In this document: one piece after another, positions 41,001 to 54,900 of the stretch
How the letters are laid out: every line of letters begins with the position of its first letter
Numbering within the stretch: position 1 is the first letter of the stretch
From: Tomocerus qinae
Taxonomy: Eukaryota; Arthropoda; Collembola; Entomobryomorpha; Tomoceridae
Assembly: GCA_020055645.1 (NCBI GenBank)
Contig: CM034547.1
Coordinates: 29,326,513-29,390,512, forward strand
Direction: 5' to 3'
Length of the DNA: 64,000 nt
Translations under genes and position numbers: made by a program
The notes under the pieces: generated by a model
The model's database searches: none
Seen by the model: only the letters and a program-made list of their open reading frames with translations
Told to the model about the DNA's origin: nothing

Positions 41001-44000
41001 TAGTGAATAGCGTCAGAGAATCTAGGATTATATCAGTATTTAATATCATCAATCCTCCCATGATGTATGTACAGTATATTGAAATACAATACGAGTACAG
41101 AGTCAGATGAGATAACTACTGTGAAGAGTATAGCGAAGTGGAAGTAAAACCGACGTGCTACGCAAAGTACTCACTCAGTGAGTCAGAAAAAGGAAGCAAA
41201 ACCTGAATCAGCATCAAAACTGGAATACTGTTTCCACATTCAATTCGTACTTGTTTGTGGAATAGTAGTAGTCAAAGGGAACTGTGAGTAGTGTAGAGCA
41301 GTTTGCAGTAAAATTTAATCTAGGCATGCGACTTAATATCGAATTCCATACTACATGGTCAGGATTCTCTGTTGTGGTAGAGGTTTCTTTGTGATCTCTA
41401 CTTTATATGCATAGTAGAATATAGTAGAAGAGGCGTGCGTCCTTATAAAAATGCGTCTGGCCAAGAAAACCAGTGAGATTGGATTGAAATCTGGAACGCC
41501 TCCTCAATAATGTATAACTAGCCAACGCAATGGAACGCAATATCAGTTCCAAACACACATTACGCACATAAAACACTAAAGTAGAGTCAGAAATAGCTCG
41601 TTATACTTGCTTAAGACGCATAATGCTTGTCTACTACATACAATGTCATGGATCTTGACTGGACTGAATTGACTGCGTGAGGGAGAGTGGTTTAGTTTCT
41701 TGTGGCACTTCTTGGCATAGGTACCTCAAGAATTCTCTTTATGTAAGTATGTGGCTACTCGAATCTATACCAATAGCCAAGTTCAAGACAAATACGATAA
41801 TATACATATAGAATCCTTAGAATATGAAATTGCGGAGGAGGAAGAAAGAAAGAGTCGAGCCACACGGACTTAGAAAAGAAATAAAGAAAAGGAATGGGAT
41901 AGTAAAAGATGAAGAGGCTGAGTGAACTGATCTTGAGTGTTGCTTCAGGCCTTGAACAACACGTAGAACAAAACACTTGTTGTAATTGAACTTTAAAAAC
42001 TGTCCGAATTTGATGTGGAAACAATCCGTCTTTTCTCTTTCAGAGAGCTCACGTTTATAATAATAGAAAAAGCACAATGAATGCAACACTATAAGCCAAT
42101 AATAAACCATCTCTTATCTCCTTCTATTAGTTAGAAGTGGATACTACTACACTCAATATACTTAAATACGCGTATCTGTACTTTGTTAACAATTTTTAAC
42201 CATTCTTGAAGTAAATACAAGCTACAAATGTTCAATGTTCCTGTTACACCTTCGGGGTAAAAAATAATTTCGACTGAAACTTTCTTCTCTTAGTCGTGAA
42301 TTACTTACCCTAACTATTTCTGAGTGCAGATTAATAAGATTACTGAAAGAAAACAAGAGCAAATGCTCTATACTTTAGTTTTCTATCTAACAAATACTTT
42401 CATATGCGTACCATATTATTGATTAGGCACTACCTCCACACAAATTATCTAAAGTAGGTAAGGTACTTATAGAGTAGAGGATATAATCTAGTATGATTGC
42501 AAGGAAAGGTATATGAAATATTAATGTAATGGTAGATACTTGGAGGTGGATATTTAAAGAAATTACAGTCTATGGCAAATTCGGCTTAGTTCGTTGATGC
42601 ATGCCGTAAGAACTTTTGTCTTGACTATAGGACTAGGAATAAAATTAAAATTGTTGAATATGACATGAGGACATGACACAAAGTAGGTTTAAGACGCTCA
42701 CATCCGTTTAGGTCACAGAGGCATGGAAGGGTTTTCGGACATGGAATCTGGCAAAGAAAAATAACCACTAAGACTAAAAGGCTTGCTCCCTTAATAATAA
42801 AATGCCTAATGCAATATAATCTAATGTATTGCTGTTGAAAGAATGAAAAGAAATAAAAGATTCCGATCTAATGGAGAAAAATGCCCGAAGGAAGAAGTGC
42901 TGAGGATGGACGTATCGCTGTAGTCATCTGAAATGCACCAGCACAGCATTAAATATACATATTAGTCAAGTCACTGTTCTATGACTATGAGTGAGCGAGA
43001 AGAGAAGTGCTCTGAACAGATGTACATACTATTAGGAGTACAAATCTCATTTCACCAAGGAGGTAAGCATATAGGTCCTTTTGTACATATCCCTACCTAA
43101 ATGTATGTATTATGTATGAAAGTGTGTGTATGTACATAGATTATTCTGTATAGCCTGAGAAGTATTTGTTGCACTGTGTAAGTAAAGTCAAGTTACACTT
43201 GTGTATACTAAGGCTTGATCTCCTGATCTAATTCTTCATGTAATCACTTACACGATTTTTTGTTGCCGACATTACATTTAGCATTACATTATATTACTCA
43301 TATCGGTACAAGAGAATGGAACATTGAACACTGAGCATTGGATGTTCAAATGACTTGACTCGAGCTATTTACAAGTACAAGGTTAGATTCTCTATCGATA
43401 ACATACAATAAAATCGAATCGAACACACGAACGACCAAAGGAGATCATCTTGGACTTGACAGAATAGAATTGAGGTACTTTTCATTGTACTACCTTGCAT
43501 TATACTAGAACATAGTCAAAATAGCTCTGGAGCTAATAATGTATAAGTAATATTGGTATTAGAGCCTAAAGGAACAAATCCAATCCTTTCCCGGCTAATA
43601 CTATTAGGTACTATTATTATTAGAGCAGTGATGATGATCATTCCTTCCATACATAGGCAGGGAAAACCAAAGGAGTGCAGTAGATTAAAGATAGCGTTAC
43701 TTACATTCATATATGTACACTTACACGGATTAGGTACATGAATGCTTTTAACTTCAGAGAGATGCAGTCGGGATATAAACACTAACCGAATTCAATTCAC
43801 AGAGTAATATACCTAAGAAGCTAGAAAGAGTTTCTTCCATTTATGTTTATCTTTATAGCGTCTTGTCTCTACTTGTGTGTGTTATACTGGCTTTTCTGTT
43901 TTTCCGTGCACACGTCTGCATTATGTTCTTGTTTGATTGGATATTTTTTTCTTTCACTTCAAAAGATCAAAATCAGATGCAGACTCGCACTGTACACTAT

Positions 44001-47000
44001 ACTTAAGTGCTACAACATCAATACAAGAACACTACAACCTCATGCCTAACATTATAACTATAGTTGAAGTGTGATAATGGCCTAGTATAGTTAGCCAAAG
44101 GAAGGACTTTGTATATACCCAATTTTATACGGGCAATAAATGAAGATCCAATTGAATCCAGTTCAGTTCTCTGCTACTCTATATTCTGTAGAAAATTCAA
44201 TTGAATTGCATCCTTTGCCGTTGCATCTCTGTTTGGTCTTTTCTGCCTCTTGCGTTGATTAGATCTCCATGTACAATGATGTACAAAACATGTAGGAAAC
44301 AACACAAAATAAAATAGCAACAGACAACCAAACTAGAGCAGACCTGGACTAGTGTCTTGGTGTTCATATTGCACTGTACTACTACCAACTACAAGTCAAT
44401 ACAGATTGCCAGCTCCCTTCCGTCGTCAATAGGAAGCATAAGCTACAGGGCCTACCTACTTACTTAGGTATTGCTACAAACCTTTTCCATTTCGCCTACA
44501 AATAAATAGAATCAAGTCAAGATAGTCGTCGAATGCTTTCAGGAAGGAAAAGTCAAACCAATTCTGTTCGAACCGAATTCGGGACACTTCCCTCTCAGTA
44601 TGTACCTAACCTAAAGAAATTCTTATATAATTATATATACCGATGTATATCCTGCATTGGCAATGCAGTGCAATGCAATCTTTCTCTGTGCAAACAACGT
44701 AAAACTGAGCTGAAGAAAGAAAAGTAAGTAACATCACATCACATAGCACTAAACTAAAGATTTCAATCCAAAACTCTCACTCACAATCACAAGGCGAGGA
44801 GGAGACAAGTCAGAGTCAGTTAGGTCAGCAGCTCCAGCCTATTCTATAAACATCAGGTTTCGAGACTGCAGTCGAAAGAAAGTCGGGAGAAGGAGACAGA
44901 CGATATCAGCAAATTCAATATGCCTAACAGACGTACTTAATCGAATTACTACACAGTGGATGCAATAGCTATACTTATACGTACCATGTGTGTACTGTTA
45001 CTACCATCAGTGTTCATGCATGCACCACTTATATTCTAGTCTTGACAAGGTGTTCAACTACATTCACGAAACTGCACAAACTAGTGCATATCTACCCTTT
45101 CTGGCCAAAAAGAAATATTTGTAAATCTCCAAGAAGAGCATAGCTAGAACGACTATTTATGTAAGCACGACGTTGGAACGACCTCTGAATGTCTAAATAA
45201 GTTCCAAAGTGAACGTAGCTACTACAGAAAATAAGTTCTAAAAGTGTCTAGTATGTTTGTATCCTTTGTTAGCATTCATAACATGATAGCACTTATATAC
45301 ATCCTCTATATTGTGTAGGTATTTACATATTGTTTATAGATGCACAATGGGATCTAGTGTGTATTTCTATGGTGTATCAGTAATGTATTTGGGTACACTT
45401 TGGGGTGACTACTATTAGCCCAGTCAGCTGAGTTCAGGTTCCGTGTTTGAGTTTGAGATTCACAATTTAGATTCAAGTCGCCGTAGCTGGCCGAGTGGTA
45501 TGTATGGACTTTCTCGGATTCTATGATCAACTGAGATCAGAGCTCTGGTCCGCTTTGGAGATGGAATGGAAAGAGAAAACGAGTTCAAAAGAGTCTCTTC
45601 AATCCACTCAACTTGAGCTTTCCTCCCTTGCTACATGATATACCTGCTTCACCTTACTACGCTAATAGCTGAAGGAGCCGCATCTGTATTTGCAACAATA
45701 TAAACTACCGAAACATTGCATACTCCATATAAAGCTTGTATATCGGGATAAGAAAGTTTGTTTGAGAGACATGCCGCTATATAGTGGTAGATGCTATAAG
45801 TGAGACAAAGTCTGAGGTAGCAGAGCAGATCGGAGAAGCAGTAGGTATGTGGACTAGTTATTTTGTCTAAAGATAAGTTTAGTAAGTGTATAAGGAATAT
45901 AGGGTAGAGTAGTTGTAAGGGAGAAGACAAGGACAGCGTTGGCGTTCGAGTGTGAGAACTTTATCGAAATTTATTGGATTAGGGCATCTGGAGACCAAAC
46001 CAATGAAGCGGACGGTCCCGGTCCATACGTAGTAAGAGCGACTCTATACACTTTGCAGTGCTCTGGTCGACAGGATGAGAGTCGTCGTCTTGGATAGAGC
46101 GGCTATAAATATTAGATATTATACTATGCTGTATTATTGGTTAGGTTTGGCTTGTCTTTTTATCCATGCACTAACACTACTCTATTTCTTTAGTTCACTT
46201 TGGTGTGCTGTAGTGTACGAATACTCACTTGCACACAGACACAACATCATTCATAAAGTTTTTTCCTTTTTTTCATCGTCTTGCCTAGTTTTGTGAAGGG
46301 AAGGAACTAGGAAGGATGAAGACGAAGCTCTCCACTCTATCCCGGACTACTAATAGAATGAAAAACTATAGGATTGAGTAGCAAAAGATCTGTATTATAA
46401 CAATTTCCCTCGGAGCATTGGTTATCTGATCCTCCTGTCCTGTCTTGTCTCCCGATCTCTCCCGTCTGTCCTCCTTTGGTTTCACTTTGTTTTTACCCGT
46501 TACCTACTTTGAGTGGAAATGTGGATTACTCCTATATATGAACGTACACACCACTACCATTACCACACATTGACAAAAAATCTCGCTACTACTATTTTTT
46601 ACGAGGAGCGTAGACTGAAACTCAAACTGAAACTAGAGCAAAGCCGAAGAGAGTAGGGCAGGATACTAACAAGAAAGTATTACTGACGATGAATGTGTAT
46701 GCATTATAGTAAAGCTACTTAGGAGCATTAAACTATTTCTTTAGGGCTGAGAATGAGACGGATATAGATAGATAATGCAGAAAGCCATCGCAATGAATAT
46801 CTGTAATCATCAATTAAAGCCATTAAAGAAAATCTCTTCAATAGTTCACTCTGAAATACGATATCATATGACAGTTTGGCATTCAAGTCAAAGTCAAGTA
46901 AAGACTTGGTGGGCTATGTTATCCTCTCAGACCATAAAAGCTTTCAAATAATATTGTCGAATACAACTCAAAGGTATTTGCACACACAAGAATGTCTCAT

Positions 47001-50000
47001 TTACATTAAGTCCATTAAGAAATTGAACTGGCTCTCATAAAACTTTTCCGATTGAAAGTATGTAAAGTTACACAAGAAATGCTGGAGCATTAGCATCTCT
47101 TTCTACATGAGAGCAAACATTATCCTTTCTGCTGTTCTGTTAAACTAGGTGCCCGACTGCTGAGCCGCCTTTTCCCATGATTGAGATATATGCTCCTCTC
47201 AGCGTCTGCTTTACCTCCAACTTAAAACCATGAAATTAAATGAAAGGGAAAACACGGAGCTAGAGCTACTTACCCAATGCCGACCTGCCATGACTGACTT
47301 CCCCATTAAAACGGGGTGGGTATACTTATATGGATTCCCGGATGAATACGAATACCGGCTATTAAAGCGAAAACATTTTTCTCAATGAGTAGGAATGCAA
47401 ACGGGAGCTAATGAGAAATCTTTGCGGATGGTTAGAGTTGACAGATGTGCTATTGGATTTCTCTTTCCACAGAGTTGTTACAGTTTCTCCGAGTATTTAA
47501 CTCTTCTGGTCCCTGTCTCTGCAAAAGTGTCTAGACAAGAGCGAGAGCTTTTAATGTTTTAACTCCTTGAATCCACTCCGACGACTTAGGTTCCAGAAGC
47601 CCCATTTTTCATCTATTCTCTCTGCAGCACTAACTAGACAAGTGGCTGGAACTGTTTTCATTTTTATTTATGAATTCATAATTCATGTTTGGTTCATCAT
47701 CTACTAAGGGCTTCATAGCATCTCCACGTGTAGCTTACTATAAGTAGTATTTATCCCATTTAGTAGATAAGATAACTCTGGAATCGATATGTTATTCTAG
47801 TCCAGACAGACAGTAGCTCCTAATGTTTGTGTCATTTTGTTCCGTTGAACCCTTGCCTTGTCAGTTCATTTATTCAGTATTATTGAGTATTCTGTTCTCG
47901 ATCTACTTCTTGCAGTCTCACTGTGGCAAACAAGTTTAGGAAGCATCATATGCAATTTCAATGAGTTAGCTCGTTTAGACATGATATACTATAATGGAGT
48001 GAATAGTGATGCTAGGTAAATGAATGAGGTACTTAAGGCTATAGAGGACTTACACACACTACATAATCACCTATAGTTTCTGTAGTGTTGGCCTTAATGT
48101 AATTGTACTATGTATGTAATGTTTTGGGAGAACATTTATGTATTTACCGTTTTTCTGTGGGGAGGCTGAGGCTTTAATAGCTTTTCTGGCACTTAGTTAA
48201 ATAGTTGTTAGTGTTGAAGCTCAAACTCTGTGGTAAAGTGGAGGACTGGGACACAAATAATGAAACAAGTTTAAGGATCTAAGCCATTGTCTGGGTTTAT
48301 AGAGAAAAACAGAAAAATGTGGTGTGGTTTAGCTGGAGCGTTTAACTGCATACCAAGTTCACCAGTAAGTGCACAGATAGTTCATACTATATACAAAACA
48401 AATCCATTACACAGGGAATAACACTTTAGGACTCTGAGAAGGTTTCAATGTTAAGTAACAATGTTGAGAAAGTACAGGGTACAAATATAATTGGAATTGG
48501 ATTTGAGCTTTGCGTAAGCCTAAGCTGTAAATACCAACCGTTATAGTTACTACGTACGTATTTCTTCAAGCCCGGATGAAATGGGACCTCACATTTCTCC
48601 AAAAAAGCTCCTTGTCAAAACGAAGGGAGATTTTTGGCAGAAAAGTACCTCCTTCCTGTCTTAGCTTGTCTATACAAAGTTATTGTGCTGGGAATGTGCA
48701 TTGTGCTCCATTTTACTCTTCCTATACCACAGCACACATATAAACCATTATTATTATGACACCAGCCTTTTCTTATTGTTCAGAAATGTAACAGTAGCAG
48801 AGGCTCACGCTATATCCCATCCCATTACAACTTAAACACAACAACAGTCAATTGAAGGCGCTGTATCTGTAAACGGAACCTTAACCAGAGCAATAATAAT
48901 ATAAATAGGGAAGACTGTTGTCCAATATATTTTGGGTTTCTACAATAGTAGTAGCCAAGTTAAACTTTACATTTGAAATTGAGCCACACGGATAGAAATT
49001 GACCAAAAACCTCAGAATGGGATTTGAGATGGAGAAGGCCGACCAGAAGTGCACCTCCCAGGATTTTCCACGCAAACAGAAGAGAGTAGTAAAGAGTCCT
49101 CCCTCTTTGGCTATTCTTTGTGATTGTCCAACGGAATATATTGACCATAAATCCTCGCAGAAGGCTCAACAATAGACCTAGGCCAAGCCAGAGCAGGCCA
49201 CCTTCACCATCCGGCAAATATGCCCTCTCGGCCTGGCCCACACAACGCTATAGTTATTATCTCTCTCGTCTATCTGTCCTCTACTTATGTGTAGTTACAC
49301 TCTCCGTGATGAGACTGTCTCTCTTCGTCTTCCTCCCAGAGAAGAGTGACATATACTTACACTCACACACTTGAGCTTATCATTGGCTTAGAGTGTACAT
49401 GGATAATACTCTTCCGTCTAAAGGAGTCCAAAAGAACAGCAAAGAAACGCAAATCTCAAACATGTCATTCTTCATTCCTTTTCTTCCTTAGATTTATTTA
49501 TCTCTCTGCCTCGCCTTCAAAGAAACAAATTCTATACAGCTTGTCACCTTTACTCAAAGCAAACGCAATAACAATCACACTAAAGGAAATAGGATAGCAA
49601 ATCCATTTACATTTACCATATCTACTTATTTACTCACTATAGACACACTCGCACTTTGCACCAAAATATCTCAGATTGTCCGCGACGTAATGTAATCGCA
49701 ACAGAATCCGTCCAAGAAAACGGTGGTGACATGACGCTCTTTTACTATATCCAAACGAAAATGTTATGTAAAATGTATAACTAGTGTGCAAAGCAAGATA
49801 GTTTCGACGTTTGTCCTTTCGGGTATCAAATATGCACATAGGGAGGGGGCTCAGGTGGGACCAGACCTTGTTTTCATTTTAAATCCTTCACCGAAATATC
49901 AAAACTATTATTTGAATTCTATTACTTTTTATATTTCTTAAGCTTTCAATCGCATACATAGTTTTCAGTTCTAACTATGGATAGGGAGGCTGACAGCAAT

Positions 50001-53000
50001 CTTTTCACACCCATTAAGGAGGGATTGCAATGTGCATGCATTTTTGTGAGATTGTTTACTCAAATCAGTGCGTGCCTTAAAGCAGAATCCTCCCACAGGT
50101 CACAATTTGTCATTTTCTAACAAATTTTCTTCAAAAGTCAATGTCGAACCAACTCGAAGCCGGAAGTTCCTGTTTCTGATAAATTTAATGTTTCCCGCTC
50201 CAAAATTTAAAGTTTAAAGATGTTAGAAACTGACTTTAGGCTCCTTTCGGCATCATCTGTAATGTAAAATCCAATTTAGGAAGGATTATTAGTAATCGCA
50301 TATCGGTGAAAAATTGTAACCTGCTCGATTTGAAAATTTGAATACTTTCACAATGCCCATCAAAATCAAAACATGCTCATTAATAAATGTATAGTGAGGT
50401 AAACTAATAAACTAATCATGAATAAACTAAATTACTATAATATCAAATCCTCTAAATTGACTGTAAATATGTATGGTCTTAATAATATTTAACAACTTTT
50501 GGTCAATCTGTGTATATACGAGTTAAAATCGAATTCTCGGGTGAGCACAGCACAGATACAGATACGTACACACGCTTTCTTTTCGTCGCAAGTACCATCA
50601 AGATCCTCGCAACTTAATACTAGAGCCACTCTGTAAGCCGCTTGCCTTTGACATATATAGTGTAGGTACAGGCTACATGCAACGTAAGTGTAGGAAAATA
50701 AAGAATGTATGGTTATGTCCGGGAGAAAATAGTATGAATGTGACGATTCGTCGCCTGCCCTGTCAACGTCATTGTCATGCGGAATACCAACTGGCCATAG
50801 AATACTGAAACTACTTGCTGCATGTAATGTAGTAGCGGTATAGAAAAGTCTAGTTACCTTTGACTTTTCTCGTGCTATGGTAAATAAGTGTTTGAATATG
50901 CACATTTTGTACTAACAACTTGCAAGCGAAACACGTCAGGCCACATTTACATGCAAAGTTTATTTTGAACGTAGAAAAAGTTGAAGTCACTCTATCACGC
51001 TAGTCTTCAACACACTTTTCTATTTCTGGAGCTAAAAGGACATTTTTCGCTTGGAGTTAAATTGGCTTGTTAACTCAGGGTAGAAAAACATTAATCAGGC
51101 ACTAGAAAAACTGCCGCCACCCTCTGTAATTACCCGGAGATTATTCAATTACCTACTGTCAGAGAATTTAATTGGTCAAATGAATTTTAAATAGACCCGT
51201 AGGGTTAGAATCAGGAAAATTAAGAGGATTGGCAGGAAACCGTATAGAGACCAGCATCCTAATCGTAAATTATATAGATCCTTAGGCGTCGTTTTCTATA
51301 AATAGGAAGCATTCTATTAACTGTTAACGCGACATTTCTGTAACAAATAAGCATATTTTCTGGAGGTATAATTTGGTATTTAAATATCCACCAGTGGTGC
51401 AAGGGACATATATTATGCATAATATGACAATATCCTGCTGTCTTTCGCAATAGAGCATACTAAAGACACAGTTTGTCAAAGAAGTCAAAGAGAAAGGTAG
51501 AGTCAAGTCATAGAGTTGGCTGTAAAATGAGCGATTTTCTTGGGTAAAAGTTTGTGGGTGTATTTTATGTGGGGATAGCGGTGAGCTGAGCTGGAGATTT
51601 AGTTGAGCGGGTAGTTTTCCTCCTCATTTTGCTATTCTTTGGAAATCCAGGCATTTTACTTACTTAGCCCAGGGCTTTACTCAACTCACATAACATCCAC
51701 AATCCGAATCACATCCAACATCAGAGGAGGAACGTAAGCCTTATTATTACTTACACTCTCTGTCCTTATAATATGGATTGAGGAAGATATCTTGGGTTTG
51801 TCATGTCTTGGCATGGCATCGCCAACAGCATAGCAGAACACTAGCCTTGACTCAGTAGTTTTCTTTGCTAATATCTGCGGTGTGTGGGGAGGAGTGGAGT
51901 GCTTACCTATGTAGTCGGAAGGTATGTACATTGTGCCCCATTTTATCTAAGGATGAAGGAAACCAAAGCAAAGCCGAGTTGACAGTCCTATGAACAAGGA
52001 ACAAATGGATTTCCTCCAAAGGTGACTGACAGATAAAACCTTTCCTGATTTATCTGGGCCATTTCTGACAGATGCTTTAGTTTATTCCATTCCTGCCTCC
52101 CCTATACTTATCGTTAGAAATACATTCATAACCTCCTATAGACGTCACATCATCTATCCCCGTTTTTACGTTTCCTCCGAGCTATTAAGTAACTTAAAGT
52201 ATGTTGCATTCTGCCCTACAAACTTGCTAATACAAATATAAAGTGTGATGTGGATGTGATGTGAGGAACATGTTTCTTAGATTCTTATGAATTTTCTGCC
52301 AGTCTTCTTAAACTTGCCTTTCTCTCTCCTTACCTATTGCCCTGCCTTTCGTCTTAATGTGTCTCTCCTCTGCTTTCTACCATTCAATCCCAGCTACGTA
52401 GGATCTGCACAGATAACACACAATACACACACAGTCAAACTGCCTAGCCACAGAAAGCATTCCCCGGATGGACTCATGACATGGATGGATCGATCATGCA
52501 TCTTTCGCATTTATCTCTCCATAATATCCATCTAATACACTTCAATTCAATACCACGCCATTCCAACTCAAGCTCAGCACAGCTTTTACCCAGTACACAG
52601 AATATTATATTAGGACCACTACTACTCAACCAAATACGTAACTCTTCAAATATACCCAATCTATCTTATTCTTTAAAATATGAGTTCAGTTTCATTTTCC
52701 GCTCTCCGTCCATACACTCCAAATAGAAATATCTACCTTCCTAAGTAAGTAGAACACATCCTTTACAGATAATACTCTGTGTACACATATCCATTTGCTG
52801 TCCTATACTTAAATGCATTACACAGGATTTTGTTCTGATAACAAGACAAATGTCAGTGTGAGTGTACTCAACGATCGGTGTACACTATCCCAACTACTCA
52901 TACGCCTTTTCAAAGAAATACATTTTTCTTTTAAATATTTATGTTGACTGGACTGGATTGACGAGAAAAGTTACATTTGCATCCTCTACATATCTCTATT

Positions 53001-54283
53001 CTTACTATTACTACACTAGTAAAACGTTGTCAAATTTTTCAAACAAAATTCCCACGTGAAAGATTATATTGTCATATATTTTTCAAGAGCTCAGGTCCTA
53101 CTGTTTTCATCTATTGTACTTGTACAAGTTGTACACACTTGACTGTTTATGCAATAGTGTATTAGAGCCGTGTGTGTTGTTGTTATCGTATTGTTTACAT
53201 AAGTCCCATGCACCAAGCATTGACATCAGTTACCTCCGCTTTGACTGTTTGCACTGCCTTCATTCTTTCAATTACTTACCGTTTCCTTGCTCTACTTCAG
53301 TCACTTTCCTACCTATGTATCCAACTCTCATTTCTTATGAATAGAAAGATGATGAGTGTTAGAGTAATGTTCTAGCAAATTATTTCCACTCCAACTAAGT
53401 ATATATTTACACAAGACTACTTTTGTCATTTGCTTCCCTAGCTTTTGTCTTATTAGTTCCAGTTGCATTTTGCGTTCCCACTTGTCGCCCATTTACTCAG
53501 GATATAAGCCTATGCCTTTTCATCCCGCTAATTGTTTACCCACGTAGACTGAATCCAATACTAACATTAGGATTATTGCCAATTCTCCAGCATATGCACC
53601 ACCGTTATCATATGCACCATACATTTCAAAATATTGTACTAAACTTGAGACATTCTTAGTATCTATCCGATTCATATTGATTAATAACATAGCTCAACAG
53701 AATTATCCATGAATGTATGTATTGTGTTCTGACTAACGGCTCTCTATTCGTATCTGTGATTCACTTTAATTTATAAACACTCCACTATGAGTTATTTAAG
53801 AGTAATAGATTCCTAGTCACTATTGTATGATGCTTTAGTTTATTCTTATTTGTTATTCACACACATGTTTATATCACTTTATCAGTAAGTCATTGTTTAT
53901 CATAAGGAGACAGCTTTAAGTTACATGATAAATTCAGTCAAACGTGAAGTGTTTGTAGATAGTTAAATAAACAACCGTATTATTTACTTAGATTTAACTT
54001 GTATTTCATCATGTAGAAAATATGTACTAGTATTGGTGTACAGTCATGCATGATAACGAGTATATCAATGAGACATTACATAACTTGATAGTGACTGTAT
54101 CTATTCTTTGTACTTTGAACAAGTAAAGTACATTTTCAACATTTTGAATATTGCAAAATGTGGAATAGCAAAGATGAGATAAAATAAGGCAGGAAAAGAG
54201 TGGATGTACATAAATTATTTTCGGCAATGAAAATGCAAGTAATAGTGTGTATTGATAGAGTCAGGTAGTTATGGTGGATGAAG
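41001..54283. other. Non-coding stretch with weak exon candidates
   Basis: There is no supported gene. Two intervals differ from the background: 46780-47640 has more complex sequence with few pentamer runs, and 48970-49245 is GC-richer and open on the minus strand. Pentamer motifs occur at 42963, 43351, 44511, 46883 and 51500. A cluster of TAAT-type sites lies near 51088-51175. Confidence 0.55.
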
Positions 54284-54291
54284 CGTAGGAG
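54284..54291 (+). repeat. 8-bp target-site duplication, left copy (hAT element)
   Basis: CGTAGGAG, identical to 54893-54900 and directly abutting the CAGTG terminus. Confidence 0.85.
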
Positions 54292-54892
54292 CAGTGTACA
54301 AAATTTACCACTTTTTAGGCTTTTTTACCATCACAGTGGTAAAAATGCACTTAATGGTAAAAATGCATTTAATGGTAAAAATGGTAAATTTTAGCGATTG
54401 ATTAGACAGGTTAGTACAGATATACAAGATTTACTAAGATATAAATTTTAAAACTTTATTTTCTATGAAAAATTTGCAATTATCTGATTAATTAATACTA
54501 TTTACTTGATTGTTCACCGAAAGCTATAAAAAATGAGCTAAAACCAAGATTGCAATTGGTATCGCCAAACTAAAATTGTTATGAAGGCTATTTAATCGTA
54601 ATTAATTTCTCAATCGGCAAATAAGGGGTTATTAATGCCCACATTGGTTGAATCCAAGTCTGATTGGTGAAAACTTATCAATTTGTAACAACAATCATCA
54701 GCTGCTAAGATATTTCATACTTTGGCACCGAATTTTATTCAAAATCTAAGCACGAAATTTAAACAAAACAATTTTTACCATTTTTTACCATTTTTACCAC
54801 TTACCACTACTTTTTAGGTAGTGGTATTTAACGTTAAATACCATTAAAAACCACTTACCACTGGTAAGTGGTAAATGTTATTTTGTACACTG
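54292..54892. mobile_element. Non-autonomous hAT-type element (MITE-like)
   Basis: Seen: 601 bp starting CAGTGTACAAAAT and ending with its reverse complement, flanked by the 8-bp direct repeat CGTAGGAG (54284-54291 and 54893-54900). After the shared 13 bp, the right end has a 4-base insertion and then both ends continue TTACCACTT. Subterminal TGGTAAAAATG copies occur three to four times at the left end and three times, inverted, at the right end. The interior is AT-rich without a transposase frame. Known: 8-bp target duplications and termini beginning CAGNG are hallmarks of the hAT superfamily, and subterminal repeats are typical transposase-binding sites in this group. Inferred: a deletion or non-autonomous derivative dependent on a hAT transposase elsewhere in the genome. 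Confidence 0.85.
54823..54842. repeat. 20-bp perfect palindrome inside the hAT element
   Basis: GGTATTTAACGTTAAATACC is its own reverse complement; one further T/A pair extends it to 22 bp (54822-54843). It lies about 50 bp from the right terminus, among the subterminal TGGTAA motifs. Confidence 0.9.
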
Positions 54893-54900
54893 CGTAGGAG
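54893..54900 (+). repeat. 8-bp target-site duplication, right copy (hAT element)
   Basis: CGTAGGAG, identical to 54284-54291 and directly abutting the CACTG terminus. Confidence 0.85.

Noticed and set aside
45481..45560. tRNA-like A-box TGGCCGAGTGG, as in Leu/Ser tRNAs
   Set aside because: No GGTTCRA B-box follows at a workable distance, the D-stem does not pair, and there is no matching 3' acceptor strand. At most it is a chance match or a fragment.
47250..47320. Possible minus-strand first exon (ATGGGGAAG... to GTAAGT)
   Set aside because: Only about 11 codons, with no homology and no supporting acceptor, so it cannot be separated from chance.
50489..50905. 138-codon minus-strand ATG frame
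   Set aside because: About the longest expected by chance. The peptide has no recognisable motif and scattered Cys/Tyr.
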